A stretch of 37,931 nucleotides of DNA from Pseudomonadota bacterium (lineage in GTDB: Bacteria; Pseudomonadota; Gammaproteobacteria; Burkholderiales; JAJZQI01): assembly GCA_021851875.1 (NCBI GenBank), contig JAJZQI010000019.1, positions 1 to 37,931 on the forward strand. The letters are read 5' to 3'. Made by a program: the position numbers and the translations under genes. Under the pieces are notes generated by a model. It was not told the origin of the DNA and did not search any database. It saw nothing but the letters and a program-made list of their open reading frames with translations. Shown one piece after another: positions 25,763 to 34,521 of this stretch. Every line of letters begins with the position of its first letter. Within the stretch, counting starts at the first letter, position 1.

Positions 25763-25855
25763 TGAAATGTAAGGCCTGACCCCGAGCTCCCGGACCCCGA
25801 GCTCCTCGCGAGCTTGAAATGTAAGGCCTGACCCCGAGCTCCTCGCGAGCTCCTC
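25763..25855. repeat. short repeat cluster, possibly REP-like
   Basis: A 28-base unit beginning TGAAATGTAAGGCCTGAC is present at 25763-25790 and 25815-25842. Its end, GACCCCGAGCTCC, occurs a third time at 25793-25805, and the 22 bases from GACCCCGAGC to CTCGCGAGCT occur at 25793-25814 and 25830-25851. GAGCTC and CTCGCGAG are palindromic. GGCCTGACCCC-type ends resemble repeats linked to REP-associated transposases, from memory only; no transposase is in the window. Confidence 0.6.
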
Positions 25856-26179
25856 GCATTGTGCTTCTCCATGATTGATTATTATCGTTGTCAAAAATGT
25901 TAAGAGCGCTTCAAGGTCTATGCATTATAGATAGATGCCTTGATTTTCTCAGTGGGGGTGACAAATATTCATGCATTTTTTTGCCAGCTCTTCGAGCTTT
26001 GTGCTGCTGGAACAAAGTGGGGCTACTGGCTGGTGTTGTGAAAAAATACATGTATTAATTGTTTTTGTTTTATGTGTGCAAATATTGTTTTTTTTTGTGT
26101 TTATTTTTTATGTATGTGAATTTAAAATATGTTTAAGTGTTTCTGCCTAATATTAATATCATTTTAGGGTGTTGCTGAT
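25856..26179. other. AT-rich gene-free leader with T9 tract
   Basis: About 320 bases without a gene, much richer in A and T than the rest of the window. It contains a run of nine T at 26088-26096, 83 bases before the next ATG, a small hairpin AGCTC/GAGCT near 25985-25998, and many TA-rich segments that could act as -10 boxes (for example TAATAT near 26157). I see no RNA gene or open frame with support. Likely the regulatory leader of the beta-barrel gene. Confidence 0.55.
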
Positions 26180-27004
26180 ATGGTGATTAAAAGTACGGCT
26201 CTGGCTGTCTCCCTGGCATGGCTAAGTGTTGCGGCGCATGCCGATACGGGCAGCATTGTGTCTGCCAACAATCAAGTCGGTATTCAGGCCATTTCCACTC
26301 ATGTGGATTACACCGAAACAGGTGACGGCACATTGGGTTCGCCGACGGGCACGCTGGATACGGAAAAAGGGGATGTGCCGGGCTATGCTTTGTCCGTCAG
26401 CTTGATGCGCAATTGGCTGGCGACGAATGACTATATGCGTTTGCAATACAGTCACAATCAGGGCAATACCAATTATGTCGGGCAGTTGATGAGTGGCGGC
26501 GGCTATGGTTCGGTGGTAGGTACGTCGTCCGCCACCATGGATGATTACAGTGCTCGTTATGGCTTTGGTTACGCGCTGAGTGAAAAATCGATGCTGACGC
26601 CCTATTTGGAAATCGGCCGGCACAAATGGGAGCGCAACGTAACGGGCCAGTATCTGGAAACCTACGAGCACAATTATTACGGCATCGGCGTGCTGGGGCA
26701 GTACGCTCCGGCCGATCGGTGGGTCTTGTCCGCCAATGCCCTGTTTGGCCACACAACCGATTCGCATATCAACGTGCCGCTGGTCGGGCTCAATACCGAT
26801 CTTGGCAATTCCTCCATGTATCAACTGGGCCTGTCGGCTGATTACGCCATCGGCAAGAATTTCCACGCCAACATCGGGGTGGACTATTCCGAGTTCAAAT
26901 ACGGCATGAGCGCAATCAATGCGGTGGGCGGTTATTACGTCTGGGAGCCGGACAGCAAGACCCGATACACCACCTACAAGGTGGGTGTGGGTTACGCATT
27001 CTGA
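26180..27004 (+). CDS. outer-membrane beta-barrel protein of unknown function
   Basis: 274 residues. A clear signal peptide (hydrophobic about 5-17, cut after Ala-His-Ala, residue 21). The mature 253 residues alternate polar and non-polar residues with many Tyr, Gly, Asn, and end in Val-Gly-Val-Gly-Tyr-Ala-Phe: a terminal Phe with aromatic/hydrophobic alternation is the BAM recognition signal of outer-membrane barrels. Size suggests an 8- to 12-strand barrel. I do not recognise a specific family; it resembles generic OmpW/OmpA-like barrel entries only in build. AGGGTG lies upstream of the ATG. Monocistronic: an AT-rich leader before it, a strong terminator after it. Confidence 0.8.
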   Translation: MVIKSTALAVSLAWLSVAAHADTGSIVSANNQVGIQAISTHVDYTETGDGTLGSPTGTLDTEKGDVPGYALSVSLMRNWLATNDYMRLQYSHNQGNTNYVGQLMSGGGYGSVVGTSSATMDDYSARYGFGYALSEKSMLTPYLEIGRHKWERNVTGQYLETYEHNYYGIGVLGQYAPADRWVLSANALFGHTTDSHINVPLVGLNTDLGNSSMYQLGLSADYAIGKNFHANIGVDYSEFKYGMSAINAVGGYYVWEPDSKTRYTTYKVGVGYAF

Positions 27005-27052
27005 TGCATGGTGTTTGTCTCGGACGCCGGCAATTATCAGTGTCCGTATGTG

Positions 27053-27080
27053 AAAAGCCCGCTGCGTGCGGGCTTTTTTT
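27053..27080 (+). terminator. terminator of the beta-barrel gene
   Basis: Stem AAAAGCCCGC (27053-27062) with GCGGGCTTTT (27068-27077), loop TGCGT, running into a T-tract. Located 49 bases after the stop codon. Confidence 0.92.
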
Positions 27081-27160
27081 ATGTCGCCGGATAAATAAAT
27101 TTGGCGGCGGCGGGAATTCTTGCCGCTCCCGTCTTGTCAGTTAGATTCTGTCTGAAATAA

Positions 27161-27212
27161 TTGATTTGTACTCTTGTGTCGTTATAGGGAAGAGACTAGA
27201 CTGTCCAGTCTA
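27161..27212 (+). promoter_or_regulatory. efflux operon promoter and TetR operator
   Basis: TTGATT (27161-27166), 16 bases, TATAGG (27183-27188) form a plausible promoter. Immediately after it is the palindrome TAGACTGTCCAGTCTA (27197-27212; 7-bp arms, 2-base centre), at the expected transcription start, 18 bases before the tetR ATG. Likely the site bound by the encoded repressor. Confidence 0.65.
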
Positions 27213-27230
27213 ATTTCGGTTTAGAGTGAT

Positions 27231-27824
27231 ATGGCCTCAGTTGTTGCAGATTTCCGCCCGGAAACCCATCAGCGCTTGCTGGAAGCTGCCTGCGAAGCAT
27301 TTCGTGAAGAGGGTTATCAGGTCAGTATTGACCGGATCGCCGCGCGCGCCAAAGTGGCGCGGCAGACGGTGTACAACCATTTCCCCAGCAAGGAAGCGCT
27401 GTTCGCCGAGGTGGTGCAGCAGTCGATTGCGTCGCTTCTTGTGGTGCTGGACGGCGATGGCGATGTGCGCACGACGCTGATGGCTTTTGGCGATCTGTAC
27501 CGGAACAAGCTGCTGTGCCCCGAAGGCATTGCGATTTTTCGCACCATGACGGCGGAGGCGCCGCGTTTCCCGAAGCTGGCGCAGCAGTTTTTCCGCCAGG
27601 GGCCGGCGCAAACGCGCAAGCGGCTGGCGCAGTACCTCAAGCGCGCCATGCAGGAAGGCCGTTTGCGCGAAGCCGATCCCGATTTTGCCGCCGAAATGCT
27701 GACGGCCATGCTGGTGGATCTGGACCGTTTGCGCGGCCTGTTGAATCTGGAGACAGAATTGAAAAGGCCGGGAAAAACGGAGCAGGTGGTGGACGCCTTT
27801 CTGCGCGCTTTTGCCCCGGAGTAA
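27231..27824 (+). CDS. TetR family repressor of the RND efflux operon
   Basis: 197 residues. N-terminal helix-turn-helix at about 32-51 (Ser-Ile-Asp-Arg-Ile-Ala-Ala-Arg-Ala ... Thr-Val-Tyr-Asn-His-Phe-Pro-Ser-Lys-Glu-Ala-Leu-Phe), as in all TetR proteins; the C-terminal half is the ligand-binding dimer domain, of the type seen in AefR-like regulators. Unlike the usual divergent layout, it is the first gene of the same strand as the pump genes, so it would repress its own operon. ATG 27231 has only a weak ribosome site. Ligand unknown; probably a substrate of the pump. Confidence 0.92.
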   Translation: MASVVADFRPETHQRLLEAACEAFREEGYQVSIDRIAARAKVARQTVYNHFPSKEALFAEVVQQSIASLLVVLDGDGDVRTTLMAFGDLYRNKLLCPEGIAIFRTMTAEAPRFPKLAQQFFRQGPAQTRKRLAQYLKRAMQEGRLREADPDFAAEMLTAMLVDLDRLRGLLNLETELKRPGKTEQVVDAFLRAFAPE

Positions 27825-27892
27825 CGAATCGATTTAACAATTTGCTGACGCATGATCCTGCCAGGGAGCAGGGGTATGAAAGGGAAATGTTC

Positions 27893-28996
27893 ATGAAACG
27901 TATTGCACTGTTGTGTGTTGTGCCTTTGCTCTTTGCCTGCAGTCATGGCGACAAGAATGGCCAGGGAGGGCCGGGAATGGGCGGCAAGGGCGGCGCAATG
28001 CCGCCGCCCGAGGTGTTCGTGGTGCAGGTGCGGAGCGGTTCGGCCACCCTGACGCAAGAACTGCCGGGGCGCGTGGAGGCGGTACGGACGGCCCAGGTGC
28101 GCGCACGGGTGGAAGGCATCGTGGAGAAGCGTCTGTTTGCCGAGGGCACGGATGTGAAGGCCGGTCAGCCGCTGTTCAAACTGGATGACCGCACCTACCG
28201 TACCGCCGAGCAGGCGGCCGAGGCCGATGTGGAAGCGAAAAAACTGAACCTGCAGCGGATCGAGTCGCTGTTGCCGGATCATGCCGTCAGCCAACAGGAA
28301 GTGGATACCGCGCGGGCCAACCTGAAACTGGCCGAGGCGCAGTTGGCCAAGGCCAGGCTGGATCTGGAAAACACCACCGTGCCGTCGCCGATTACCGGCC
28401 ACGTGGGCCGTGCGCTGGTGACCGAGGGCGCGCTGGTGGGGCGTACCGATGCGACGCTGATGACGACGGTGGATCAGCTGGACCCGGTGAATGTGCTGTT
28501 CACCCAGCCCAATGCCGATGTGCTGCGCCTGAAGGCGGCCATGGAATCGGGCAAGCTCAAATCGGTTGAGAGCCGCAAGGTGGAGCTGATGCTGGAAAAC
28601 GGCCAGACCTATGCGCACAAGGGCAAGCTGTTCTTCAGCGACATGACGGTGGATCCCGCGACCGGCGCGATCAGCCTGAAGGCCGAATTCCCCAATCCCG
28701 AGCGGCTGTTGTTGCCGGGCACCTTTGTGCGCGTACGGCTGCCGCAGGGCGTGGCGAGCAATGTGATTAGCGTGCCGCAGGCGGCCGTGCAGTCGGGCGC
28801 GCAGGGCCAGTACGTGCTGCTGGTGGGGCCGGAAAACAAGGTGATGCCGCAGCCGGTTAAGGTCGGCCCGATGGCCGGCACCCATTTCGTCATCGAGGAA
28901 GGCCTGAAGGGCGGCGAGACGGTCATTGTCGATGGCGTGCAGAAGGCGCGGCCGGGTTCCGCAGTGAAGCCGGTGCCCATGAAACAGGATAACTGA
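27893..28996 (+). CDS. RND efflux periplasmic adaptor (membrane fusion protein, lipoprotein)
   Basis: 367 residues. ATG 27893 is preferred over 27887 because AGGGA is 7 bases before it. Lipoprotein signal with Cys16 (Leu-Leu-Phe-Ala-Cys). Then the AcrA/MexA layout: barrel-sandwich halves around Ala-Gln-Val-Arg-Ala-Arg-Val-Glu-Gly and Val-Pro-Ser-Pro-Ile-Thr-Gly, a helical hairpin between them (about 100-150), a beta-barrel and a membrane-proximal domain. It links the inner-membrane pump to the outer-membrane channel. Ends one base before the pump gene. A Gly-rich segment just after the lipid anchor (residues 24-34) is a likely flexible linker. Confidence 0.94.
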   Translation: MKRIALLCVVPLLFACSHGDKNGQGGPGMGGKGGAMPPPEVFVVQVRSGSATLTQELPGRVEAVRTAQVRARVEGIVEKRLFAEGTDVKAGQPLFKLDDRTYRTAEQAAEADVEAKKLNLQRIESLLPDHAVSQQEVDTARANLKLAEAQLAKARLDLENTTVPSPITGHVGRALVTEGALVGRTDATLMTTVDQLDPVNVLFTQPNADVLRLKAAMESGKLKSVESRKVELMLENGQTYAHKGKLFFSDMTVDPATGAISLKAEFPNPERLLLPGTFVRVRLPQGVASNVISVPQAAVQSGAQGQYVLLVGPENKVMPQPVKVGPMAGTHFVIEEGLKGGETVIVDGVQKARPGSAVKPVPMKQDN

Positions 28997-28997
28997 C

Positions 28998-31900
28998 ATG
29001 GCACGTTTCTTTATACATCGCCCCATTTTTGCCTGGGTGATCGCCATTCTGATCATGCTGGTGGGCGTTATCGCGCTGAAAAAGCTGCCGGTAGCGCAAT
29101 ACCCGCAGGTGGCGCCGCCGCAGATCGCCTTCAACGTCACTTACCCGGGCGCTTCGGCGCAGGTGATCGAGAACACCGTCATCAAGCTCATTGAAGAGCA
29201 GATGAACGGTATCGAACACCTGCAGTACATGGAAGCGTCGTCTGAACTGGGCGCCGGCACGCTGACGCTGACGTTCGAGCCGGGCACCGATATCGACATT
29301 TCCTCGGTGGAGGCGCAGAACCGCTACAAGCGTGTGGAAGCGCGCTTGCCGGAAGATGTGCGCCGCCTTGGCGTGCCGGTGACCAAGCCGCAGCGCAACT
29401 ACCTGATGTTCGTGGCGATTTACTCCAAGGACGGCAAGCGCAATGCCATCGACCTGGGCAGCTATGCGGCGGCCAATGTGCTCGATCCGCTGCTGCGCGT
29501 GCCGGGCGTGGGCGAGGCCGTGCTGTTCGGCAGCGAATACTCCATGCGTATCTGGCTCAAACCCGATGCCTTGAATGCGTACGGATTGACTCCGGCGGAC
29601 GTGAAAGCGGCCTTGCAGGCGCAGAACGTGCAGCTGGCAACGGGCGAGCTGAATCAGGCGCCTGCTGCGCAGGGGGCGCAGGTGAATGCGGTGATTGTGA
29701 CCCGCGGCCGGCTGACCACGCCGGAAGAATTCGGCAATGTGGTGGTGCGCGCCTTGCCCAACGGCGCGACCGTCAAGGTGAAGGATGTGGCGCGCGTGGA
29801 GCTGGGCGGCGATACCTATGACCGCTATGCCCGCATGAACGGCAAGCCGATTGCGGCGATTGCCATTCGCGTGGCGCCGGGGGCGAACGCCCTGGATGTG
29901 GCGAATGGCGTCAAGGCGCGCATGACGGAGCTGGCCCATTACTTCCCCCAGGGAGTCGACTGGGCCGTGCCGTACGACACCTCGCGCTTCATCGAAATCT
30001 CGATTTTCGAGGTGGTGAAAACGCTGGGCGAGGCGATGATCCTGGTGTTCATCGTGATGTACGTGTTCCTGGGACACTGGCGCACCACGCTGATTCCGGC
30101 GGTGGTGGTGCCGGTGGCGTTGGCGGGGGCGACCGCCGGTCTGTATGCCTTCGGCTTCTCCATCAACGTGCTGACGTTGTTCGCCATGGTGCTGGCGATC
30201 GGCGTGCTGGTGGATGACGCCATCGTGGTGGTGGAAAACGTCGAACGGATCATGCGCGAAGAGAAGTTGCCGCCGCTGCAGGCCACCGTGAAAGCGATGG
30301 ACCAGATCATCGGCGCCATTCTGGGTATTTCGGTGGTGCTGACGGCGGTGTTCATGCCGATGCTGTTCTTCGGCGGTTCGGTCGGCGCGATCTATCGCCA
30401 GTTTGCCGCCACGCTGATTCTCACCATGGCCTTCTCGGTGCTGATGGCGCTGTCGCTCACGCCGGCCATGTGCGCCACCATGCTCAAGCCGGGTGATGCG
30501 GAGGCGGATGAAAAGCGCTGGTTCAACCGTTTCTTCGGCCGCGTTTCCAACCGTTATCGCAATACCACGGGGCGGATTCTGGCGCGTGCCGGCCGCTGGG
30601 TGGTGATTTACCTGGCGATCGTGGCGGCAACCGGCTGGCTGTTCAGCAAGCTGCCGGGCAGTTTCCTGCCGGACGAAGACCAGGGCTATTTCATCACCAT
30701 GATCCAGCTGCCTTCCGGCGCGACGCAGGAACGCACGGTGAAGGTACTGGAGCAGGTCGAGCAGTACTACCAGAAGCAGCCCGAGGTCGAGCGTGTCATC
30801 GGGGTAGTGGGCTTCTCCTTCTTCGGCCGCGGGCAAAATGCGGCGCTGGTGTTCACCCGTCTGAAAGACTGGGACCAGCGTGACGGCATGGAGCACTCGG
30901 CCCAGGCGCTGATCCACAAGGCAATGGGCAACTTTATGCGCATCAAGGAAGCGATGGTGTTTGCAATTAATCCGCCGTCTATTCCCGAGCTGGGTGCCGT
31001 GGGCGGCTTCGACTTCCGCCTGGAAGATCGTGCCGAACAGGGGCGCTCGGCCTTGCTTGATGTGCGCAACATGGTGCTGGGCATGGCGTCGCAGGATCCG
31101 CGTCTGGCCGGCGTGCGGCCGGAAGGCCAGGAGCCGGGGCCGCAGGTGTATCTGGACGTCGATCGCGAGAAGGCGCAGGCATTGGGGGTCGACATGGCGC
31201 AGTTGAACGATACGCTCAGCTCGGCCATTGGCGTGTCGTACGTCAACGACTTCATCAAGTCCGGCCGGATTCTGAAGGTGCAGATGCAGGCAGATGCCGA
31301 CCTGCGCAAGACGCCGGAAGATCTGCTCAAGCTGCCGATCCGCAACAGGCAGGGGCAGATCGTGCAGTTGGGTGAAATTGCCCGGCCGAAGTGGATTGTC
31401 GGCCTGCCCAAGCTGGACCGCTACAACGGCAATCCGTCGATGAAGATCGCCGGCGGACCGGCACCGGGGTATTCGAGCGGTGACGCCATGCAGGCGATGG
31501 AGGAAATCGGCAAGAAGCTGCCGCCGGGTTATGCCTTCGAATGGTCCGGCACCTCCTTCGAGGAGCGCATGGCCGGCTCGCAGGCGCCGATTCTGTTCGC
31601 CCTGTCGCTGCTGGTGGTGTTCCTGGCTTTGGCGGCGCTGTACGAAAGCTGGTCGATTCCGTTCGCGGTGATTCTGGTGGTGCCGCTGGGCGTGCTCGGC
31701 GCGGTGTTGGCGGTCTATCTGCGCGGGTTGCCGAACGATGTGTTCTTCAAGGTGGGCCTGATTGCGATCATCGGCTTGTCGGCCAAGAACGCGATTCTGA
31801 TCATCGAGTTCGCCCGTCAGTTGCATGAAGAGGGCAGGAGTCTGATGGAAGCCACGCTGGAGGCCTGTCGCTTGCGTTTGCGGCCGATTCTGATGACCAG

Positions 31901-32099
31901 TTTCGCCTTCATTCTGGGCGTGCTGCCGCTGGCGATTTCCACTGGCGCCGGTGCGGCCAGCCGCCATGCGGTGGGTACCGGCGTGGTGGGGGGCATGGTC
32001 GCCGCCACCGTGCTGGCGATCTTCTTTGTTCCGGTCTTTTTCGTGGTGGTACGCAGGTTCTTCCCTGAGCGTCACCGGGAGGAAACAAAACATGACTAA
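28998..32099 (+). CDS. RND multidrug efflux pump, HAE-1 (AcrB/MexB) family
   Basis: 1033 residues, close to AcrB (1049). Inner-membrane proton-driven trimeric exporter of drugs, dyes or solvents. Twelve membrane segments can be followed, with two large periplasmic loops after segments 1 and 7. The proton-relay pair Asp406-Asp407 lies in Val-Leu-Val-Asp-Asp-Ala-Ile-Val-Val-Val-Glu-Asn, and the matching Lys in Gly-Leu-Ser-Ala-Lys-Asn-Ala-Ile-Leu. The start Met-Ala-Arg-Phe-Phe-Ile-His-Arg-Pro-Ile-Phe-Ala-Trp is diagnostic of HAE-1. It begins one base after the adaptor stop. Substrate range cannot be predicted. Confidence 0.97.
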   Translation: MARFFIHRPIFAWVIAILIMLVGVIALKKLPVAQYPQVAPPQIAFNVTYPGASAQVIENTVIKLIEEQMNGIEHLQYMEASSELGAGTLTLTFEPGTDIDISSVEAQNRYKRVEARLPEDVRRLGVPVTKPQRNYLMFVAIYSKDGKRNAIDLGSYAAANVLDPLLRVPGVGEAVLFGSEYSMRIWLKPDALNAYGLTPADVKAALQAQNVQLATGELNQAPAAQGAQVNAVIVTRGRLTTPEEFGNVVVRALPNGATVKVKDVARVELGGDTYDRYARMNGKPIAAIAIRVAPGANALDVANGVKARMTELAHYFPQGVDWAVPYDTSRFIEISIFEVVKTLGEAMILVFIVMYVFLGHWRTTLIPAVVVPVALAGATAGLYAFGFSINVLTLFAMVLAIGVLVDDAIVVVENVERIMREEKLPPLQATVKAMDQIIGAILGISVVLTAVFMPMLFFGGSVGAIYRQFAATLILTMAFSVLMALSLTPAMCATMLKPGDAEADEKRWFNRFFGRVSNRYRNTTGRILARAGRWVVIYLAIVAATGWLFSKLPGSFLPDEDQGYFITMIQLPSGATQERTVKVLEQVEQYYQKQPEVERVIGVVGFSFFGRGQNAALVFTRLKDWDQRDGMEHSAQALIHKAMGNFMRIKEAMVFAINPPSIPELGAVGGFDFRLEDRAEQGRSALLDVRNMVLGMASQDPRLAGVRPEGQEPGPQVYLDVDREKAQALGVDMAQLNDTLSSAIGVSYVNDFIKSGRILKVQMQADADLRKTPEDLLKLPIRNRQGQIVQLGEIARPKWIVGLPKLDRYNGNPSMKIAGGPAPGYSSGDAMQAMEEIGKKLPPGYAFEWSGTSFEERMAGSQAPILFALSLLVVFLALAALYESWSIPFAVILVVPLGVLGAVLAVYLRGLPNDVFFKVGLIAIIGLSAKNAILIIEFARQLHEEGRSLMEATLEACRLRLRPILMTSFAFILGVLPLAISTGAGAASRHAVGTGVVGGMVAATVLAIFFVPVFFVVVRRFFPERHREETKHD

Positions 32100-33507
32100 G
32101 CGCACCCCTTCCGCACTCATGCCGCCAAGCCCGCTGGGATGGACGTCGGCGGCTATCCTGGGCCTGGTGCTGGGCGGCTGTTCGCTGGTGCCGGAATATC
32201 AGCGGCCGGCCGCACCCGTGCCGGAGCAGTTTCCGGGCGCGGATAAGAGCGCGGCCAAGGCCGTGCCGCAATGGCAGGACTATTTCCGCGATCCCGCACT
32301 GCACAAGCTGATTGAGGCGGCATTGGCGCACAACCGCGACATGCAGGCCGCCCTGGCGCGGGTTGAGCAAGCGCGTGCCTTGGCCGGGGTGGCCCGGGCC
32401 GACCGTTTCCCGACTGTCAACGGCCAGGTGTCGGGCAACCGCGCCCGCACGCCGTGGGATCTGAGCGGGACCGGTCAGACGCGCATTTCCAGCCGTTATG
32501 ACGTGAACCTGGGCATCACCGCCTTCGAGCTGGATTTCTGGGGCCGGGTGGCAGCGCTGAGCGAAGCGGCCCGGGCGCAGTACCTGGCAACGGATGAGGC
32601 GGCCAAGAGTTTCCGCGTCAGCCTGATCAGCAGCGTGGCCGATACCTGGTTTCAATTGGGCGAATTGAGCGAGCGCGAGCAGCTGGCGGTGGATACCCTG
32701 AAAAACCGCGAGGATACGCTCTCTTTGGTGCGCAAACGCCGCGAGGCAGGGCTGGCGAGCGATCTGGATGTGCTGGCGGCGGAAGGCATTGCCGAGTCGG
32801 TGCGCGTGCAGCAAAGCGAGCTGAAGCGGCAGCGCGCCCAGCTGGAAAATGCTTTGCGCCTGCTGACCGGCATGGCGGTGGACTTGCCGCAGCCGGCCAA
32901 GAGCGCCAGCCGGACGCCGTTGGAGGAGCTGGCACCGGGTTTGCCGTCCGGCGTGCTGCTCAAGCGGCCTGACGTGCGCGCGGCCGAGCAGAGTCTGATT
33001 GCAGCCAATGCCAACATCGGCGCGGCGCGCGCTGCGTTCTTCCCGCGTATCAGCCTGACGGCTGCGGCCGGTACCGCCAGCAGTCAGTTGTCCGGTCTGT
33101 TCGACAGCAACAGCCAGGCCTGGACGTTCCAGCCGGTGCTGAGCATTCCGCTGTTCGATGCGGGGCGTAACAGCGCTAATCTGGATCTGGCCAAGGCACG
33201 CAAGGTCGAGGCCGTGGCCAACTACGAGAAAGCGGTGCAGCAAGCTTTCCGCGAGGTGGCCGATGCATTGGCGGCGCGTGATGCCTACAAGGAACAGCTG
33301 ACGTCGCAAGAGGCCAATCTGACAGCGCAGGAAGGCCTGTTTAACAAGGTCAAGGCGCGGGAAAAGGCCGGGGTGGCGACCTATCTGGAAGTGCTGGATG
33401 CCAGCCGCAATGCCTTTGCGGCGGAACAGGGCATGGAGACGGCCCGGCGCCAGTACCTCAGTTCCCAATTGGCGCTGTACAAGGCGCTGGGCGGCGGGGA
33501 ACAGTAA
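32092..33507 (+). CDS. outer-membrane efflux channel (OprM/NodT family lipoprotein)
   Basis: 471 residues, similar in length to OprM (485). TolC-like trimeric channel completing the tripartite pump. Lipobox Leu-Gly-Gly-Cys with Cys30; the signal has a long N-region. Typical of the NodT branch: Val-Pro-Glu-Tyr-Gln-Arg-Pro start of the mature part, Phe-Glu-Leu-Asp-Phe-Trp-Gly-Arg near 146, Lys-Arg-Pro-Asp-Val-Arg-Ala-Ala-Glu near 290, and Pro-Leu-Phe-Asp-Ala-Gly-Arg near 350. ATG 32092 overlaps the pump stop by eight bases and has GGGAGG before it. Confidence 0.95.
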   Translation: MTKRTPSALMPPSPLGWTSAAILGLVLGGCSLVPEYQRPAAPVPEQFPGADKSAAKAVPQWQDYFRDPALHKLIEAALAHNRDMQAALARVEQARALAGVARADRFPTVNGQVSGNRARTPWDLSGTGQTRISSRYDVNLGITAFELDFWGRVAALSEAARAQYLATDEAAKSFRVSLISSVADTWFQLGELSEREQLAVDTLKNREDTLSLVRKRREAGLASDLDVLAAEGIAESVRVQQSELKRQRAQLENALRLLTGMAVDLPQPAKSASRTPLEELAPGLPSGVLLKRPDVRAAEQSLIAANANIGAARAAFFPRISLTAAAGTASSQLSGLFDSNSQAWTFQPVLSIPLFDAGRNSANLDLAKARKVEAVANYEKAVQQAFREVADALAARDAYKEQLTSQEANLTAQEGLFNKVKAREKAGVATYLEVLDASRNAFAAEQGMETARRQYLSSQLALYKALGGGEQ

Positions 33508-33530
33508 TTCCGCTGCTGTTGTGGCAATAA

Positions 33531-33563
33531 AAAGGCCGGATCGTTATCCGGCCTTTCTGTTTT
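33531..33563. terminator. bidirectional terminator between convergent operons
   Basis: Stem AAAGGCCGGA (33531-33540) with TCCGGCCTTT (33547-33556); T-rich sequence follows on both strands (CTGTTTTT on plus, TTTTTATTG on minus). It serves both the efflux operon and the FHA gene coming from the right. Confidence 0.88.
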
Positions 33564-33582
33564 TCACCGGCAGGCCCGGCCG

Positions 33583-34521
33583 CTATTCCTGTACCTGTTG
33601 TTTCAGATCATCCGCCCCGTTGACGAATTGGTCGATCGACTGCCCCTTGTCGAGCAGCATGGCAGCGGGGGCAATGCTGGTGCTGTAGTCCCGCAGGGCG
33701 AGATTCTGGTCGCTTTCCACCATGCTGGTGACAGTGGCTACGCCCCACAGCAGCAGCGAGGCGGTGGCGGCGATCATGCCCAGTTGCGGCTTGCGCAGGC
33801 GGCTGACAAGGCGCAGGTGGAAATACAGCATGGCGCTGAGGGTGATGAAGTCGATCAGGCTGGCCCGATCGCTGAATACCGTGGTGTTGAAGGAGAATTC
33901 CGACAGATTGAGCAGGGCATCGGTGACCCAGAATACGCTCATGCCGACTGTGCCGATAACAGCGTGGGCAACAAAATGGGTTTGTCCGGAAAAGACCCGG
34001 CCAACCAGCGTCCAGCCGGAAACCCAGATGCCGGTGACGGAGAGCACGCCCATGATCATGGTGAGCACCTCGATCATGGAGTCTTCGCTGTTGTATGACA
34101 GAAAGCCGGCTGCGCCGGTCAGGCAAAGCAGTATCAGGGCGGTGAACAGCAGCGTTCGCGGCTGCCGATCCCAGGTGTGCGGCACGATGGGGGTCTCGTC
34201 GGCCACAGGATGGGCCGAGTGGCGCACCCGCAGCTGGCTGTGGCCGAAACGTACAATATCGTCGGGCGTCAGGCTCGCCGTCCGGTTGAGAACCCGACGA
34301 CCGTTGATGTGCATGCCGTTGACGCTTTCCAGGTCTTCCACGGCAAATGTGTCATCGGCATTGCCGCTGATCTGCAGATGGCGCGGCGCAACGAAAGGGT
34401 CGTCGACAATGATGTCGCAGGCGTAGGCCCGGCCGATGGTGACGGGCCAGTGTGATACCGGGAAGCGTTGGCTGACGACGCCTTCACGGTCGAGCAGTTC
34501 GATCCAGGCTAGTCTTTCCAT
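33583..34521 (-). CDS. FHA-domain membrane protein
   Basis: 312 residues from ATG 34521. N-terminal FHA domain (about 1-100): Gly30-Arg31, Pro46-Arg47-His48 and Val-Asn69-Gly70-Met-His are the phosphothreonine-binding landmarks. Then about five hydrophobic segments from about residue 120 to 285 and a short polar tail. A longer open frame upstream is only the shadow of the protease gene. The start lies within the last 13 bases of the protease gene, so translation is likely coupled. FHA domains read phosphothreonine, but no Ser/Thr kinase gene is in the window. Function unknown; a membrane sensor partner of the exported protease is the natural guess. Confidence 0.85.
   Translation of the reverse strand: MERLAWIELLDREGVVSQRFPVSHWPVTIGRAYACDIIVDDPFVAPRHLQISGNADDTFAVEDLESVNGMHINGRRVLNRTASLTPDDIVRFGHSQLRVRHSAHPVADETPIVPHTWDRQPRTLLFTALILLCLTGAAGFLSYNSEDSMIEVLTMIMGVLSVTGIWVSGWTLVGRVFSGQTHFVAHAVIGTVGMSVFWVTDALLNLSEFSFNTTVFSDRASLIDFITLSAMLYFHLRLVSRLRKPQLGMIAATASLLLWGVATVTSMVESDQNLALRDYSTSIAPAAMLLDKGQSIDQFVNGADDLKQQVQE

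Noticed and set aside
25590-25859. 89-residue minus-strand frame over tRNA-Arg and the repeats
   Set aside because: It is the translated reverse of the tRNA gene and repeats, a well-known kind of false protein.
31951-32091. Longer start for the outer-membrane efflux channel
   Set aside because: The extra residues overlap the pump gene in another frame; the lipoprotein signal with Cys30 begins at 32092 after a good GGGAGG site.
28923-32120. 1065-residue open frame on the minus strand across the RND pump gene
   Set aside because: Antisense to an unmistakable HAE-1 pump; composition rich in His, Arg and Gln with no domain.
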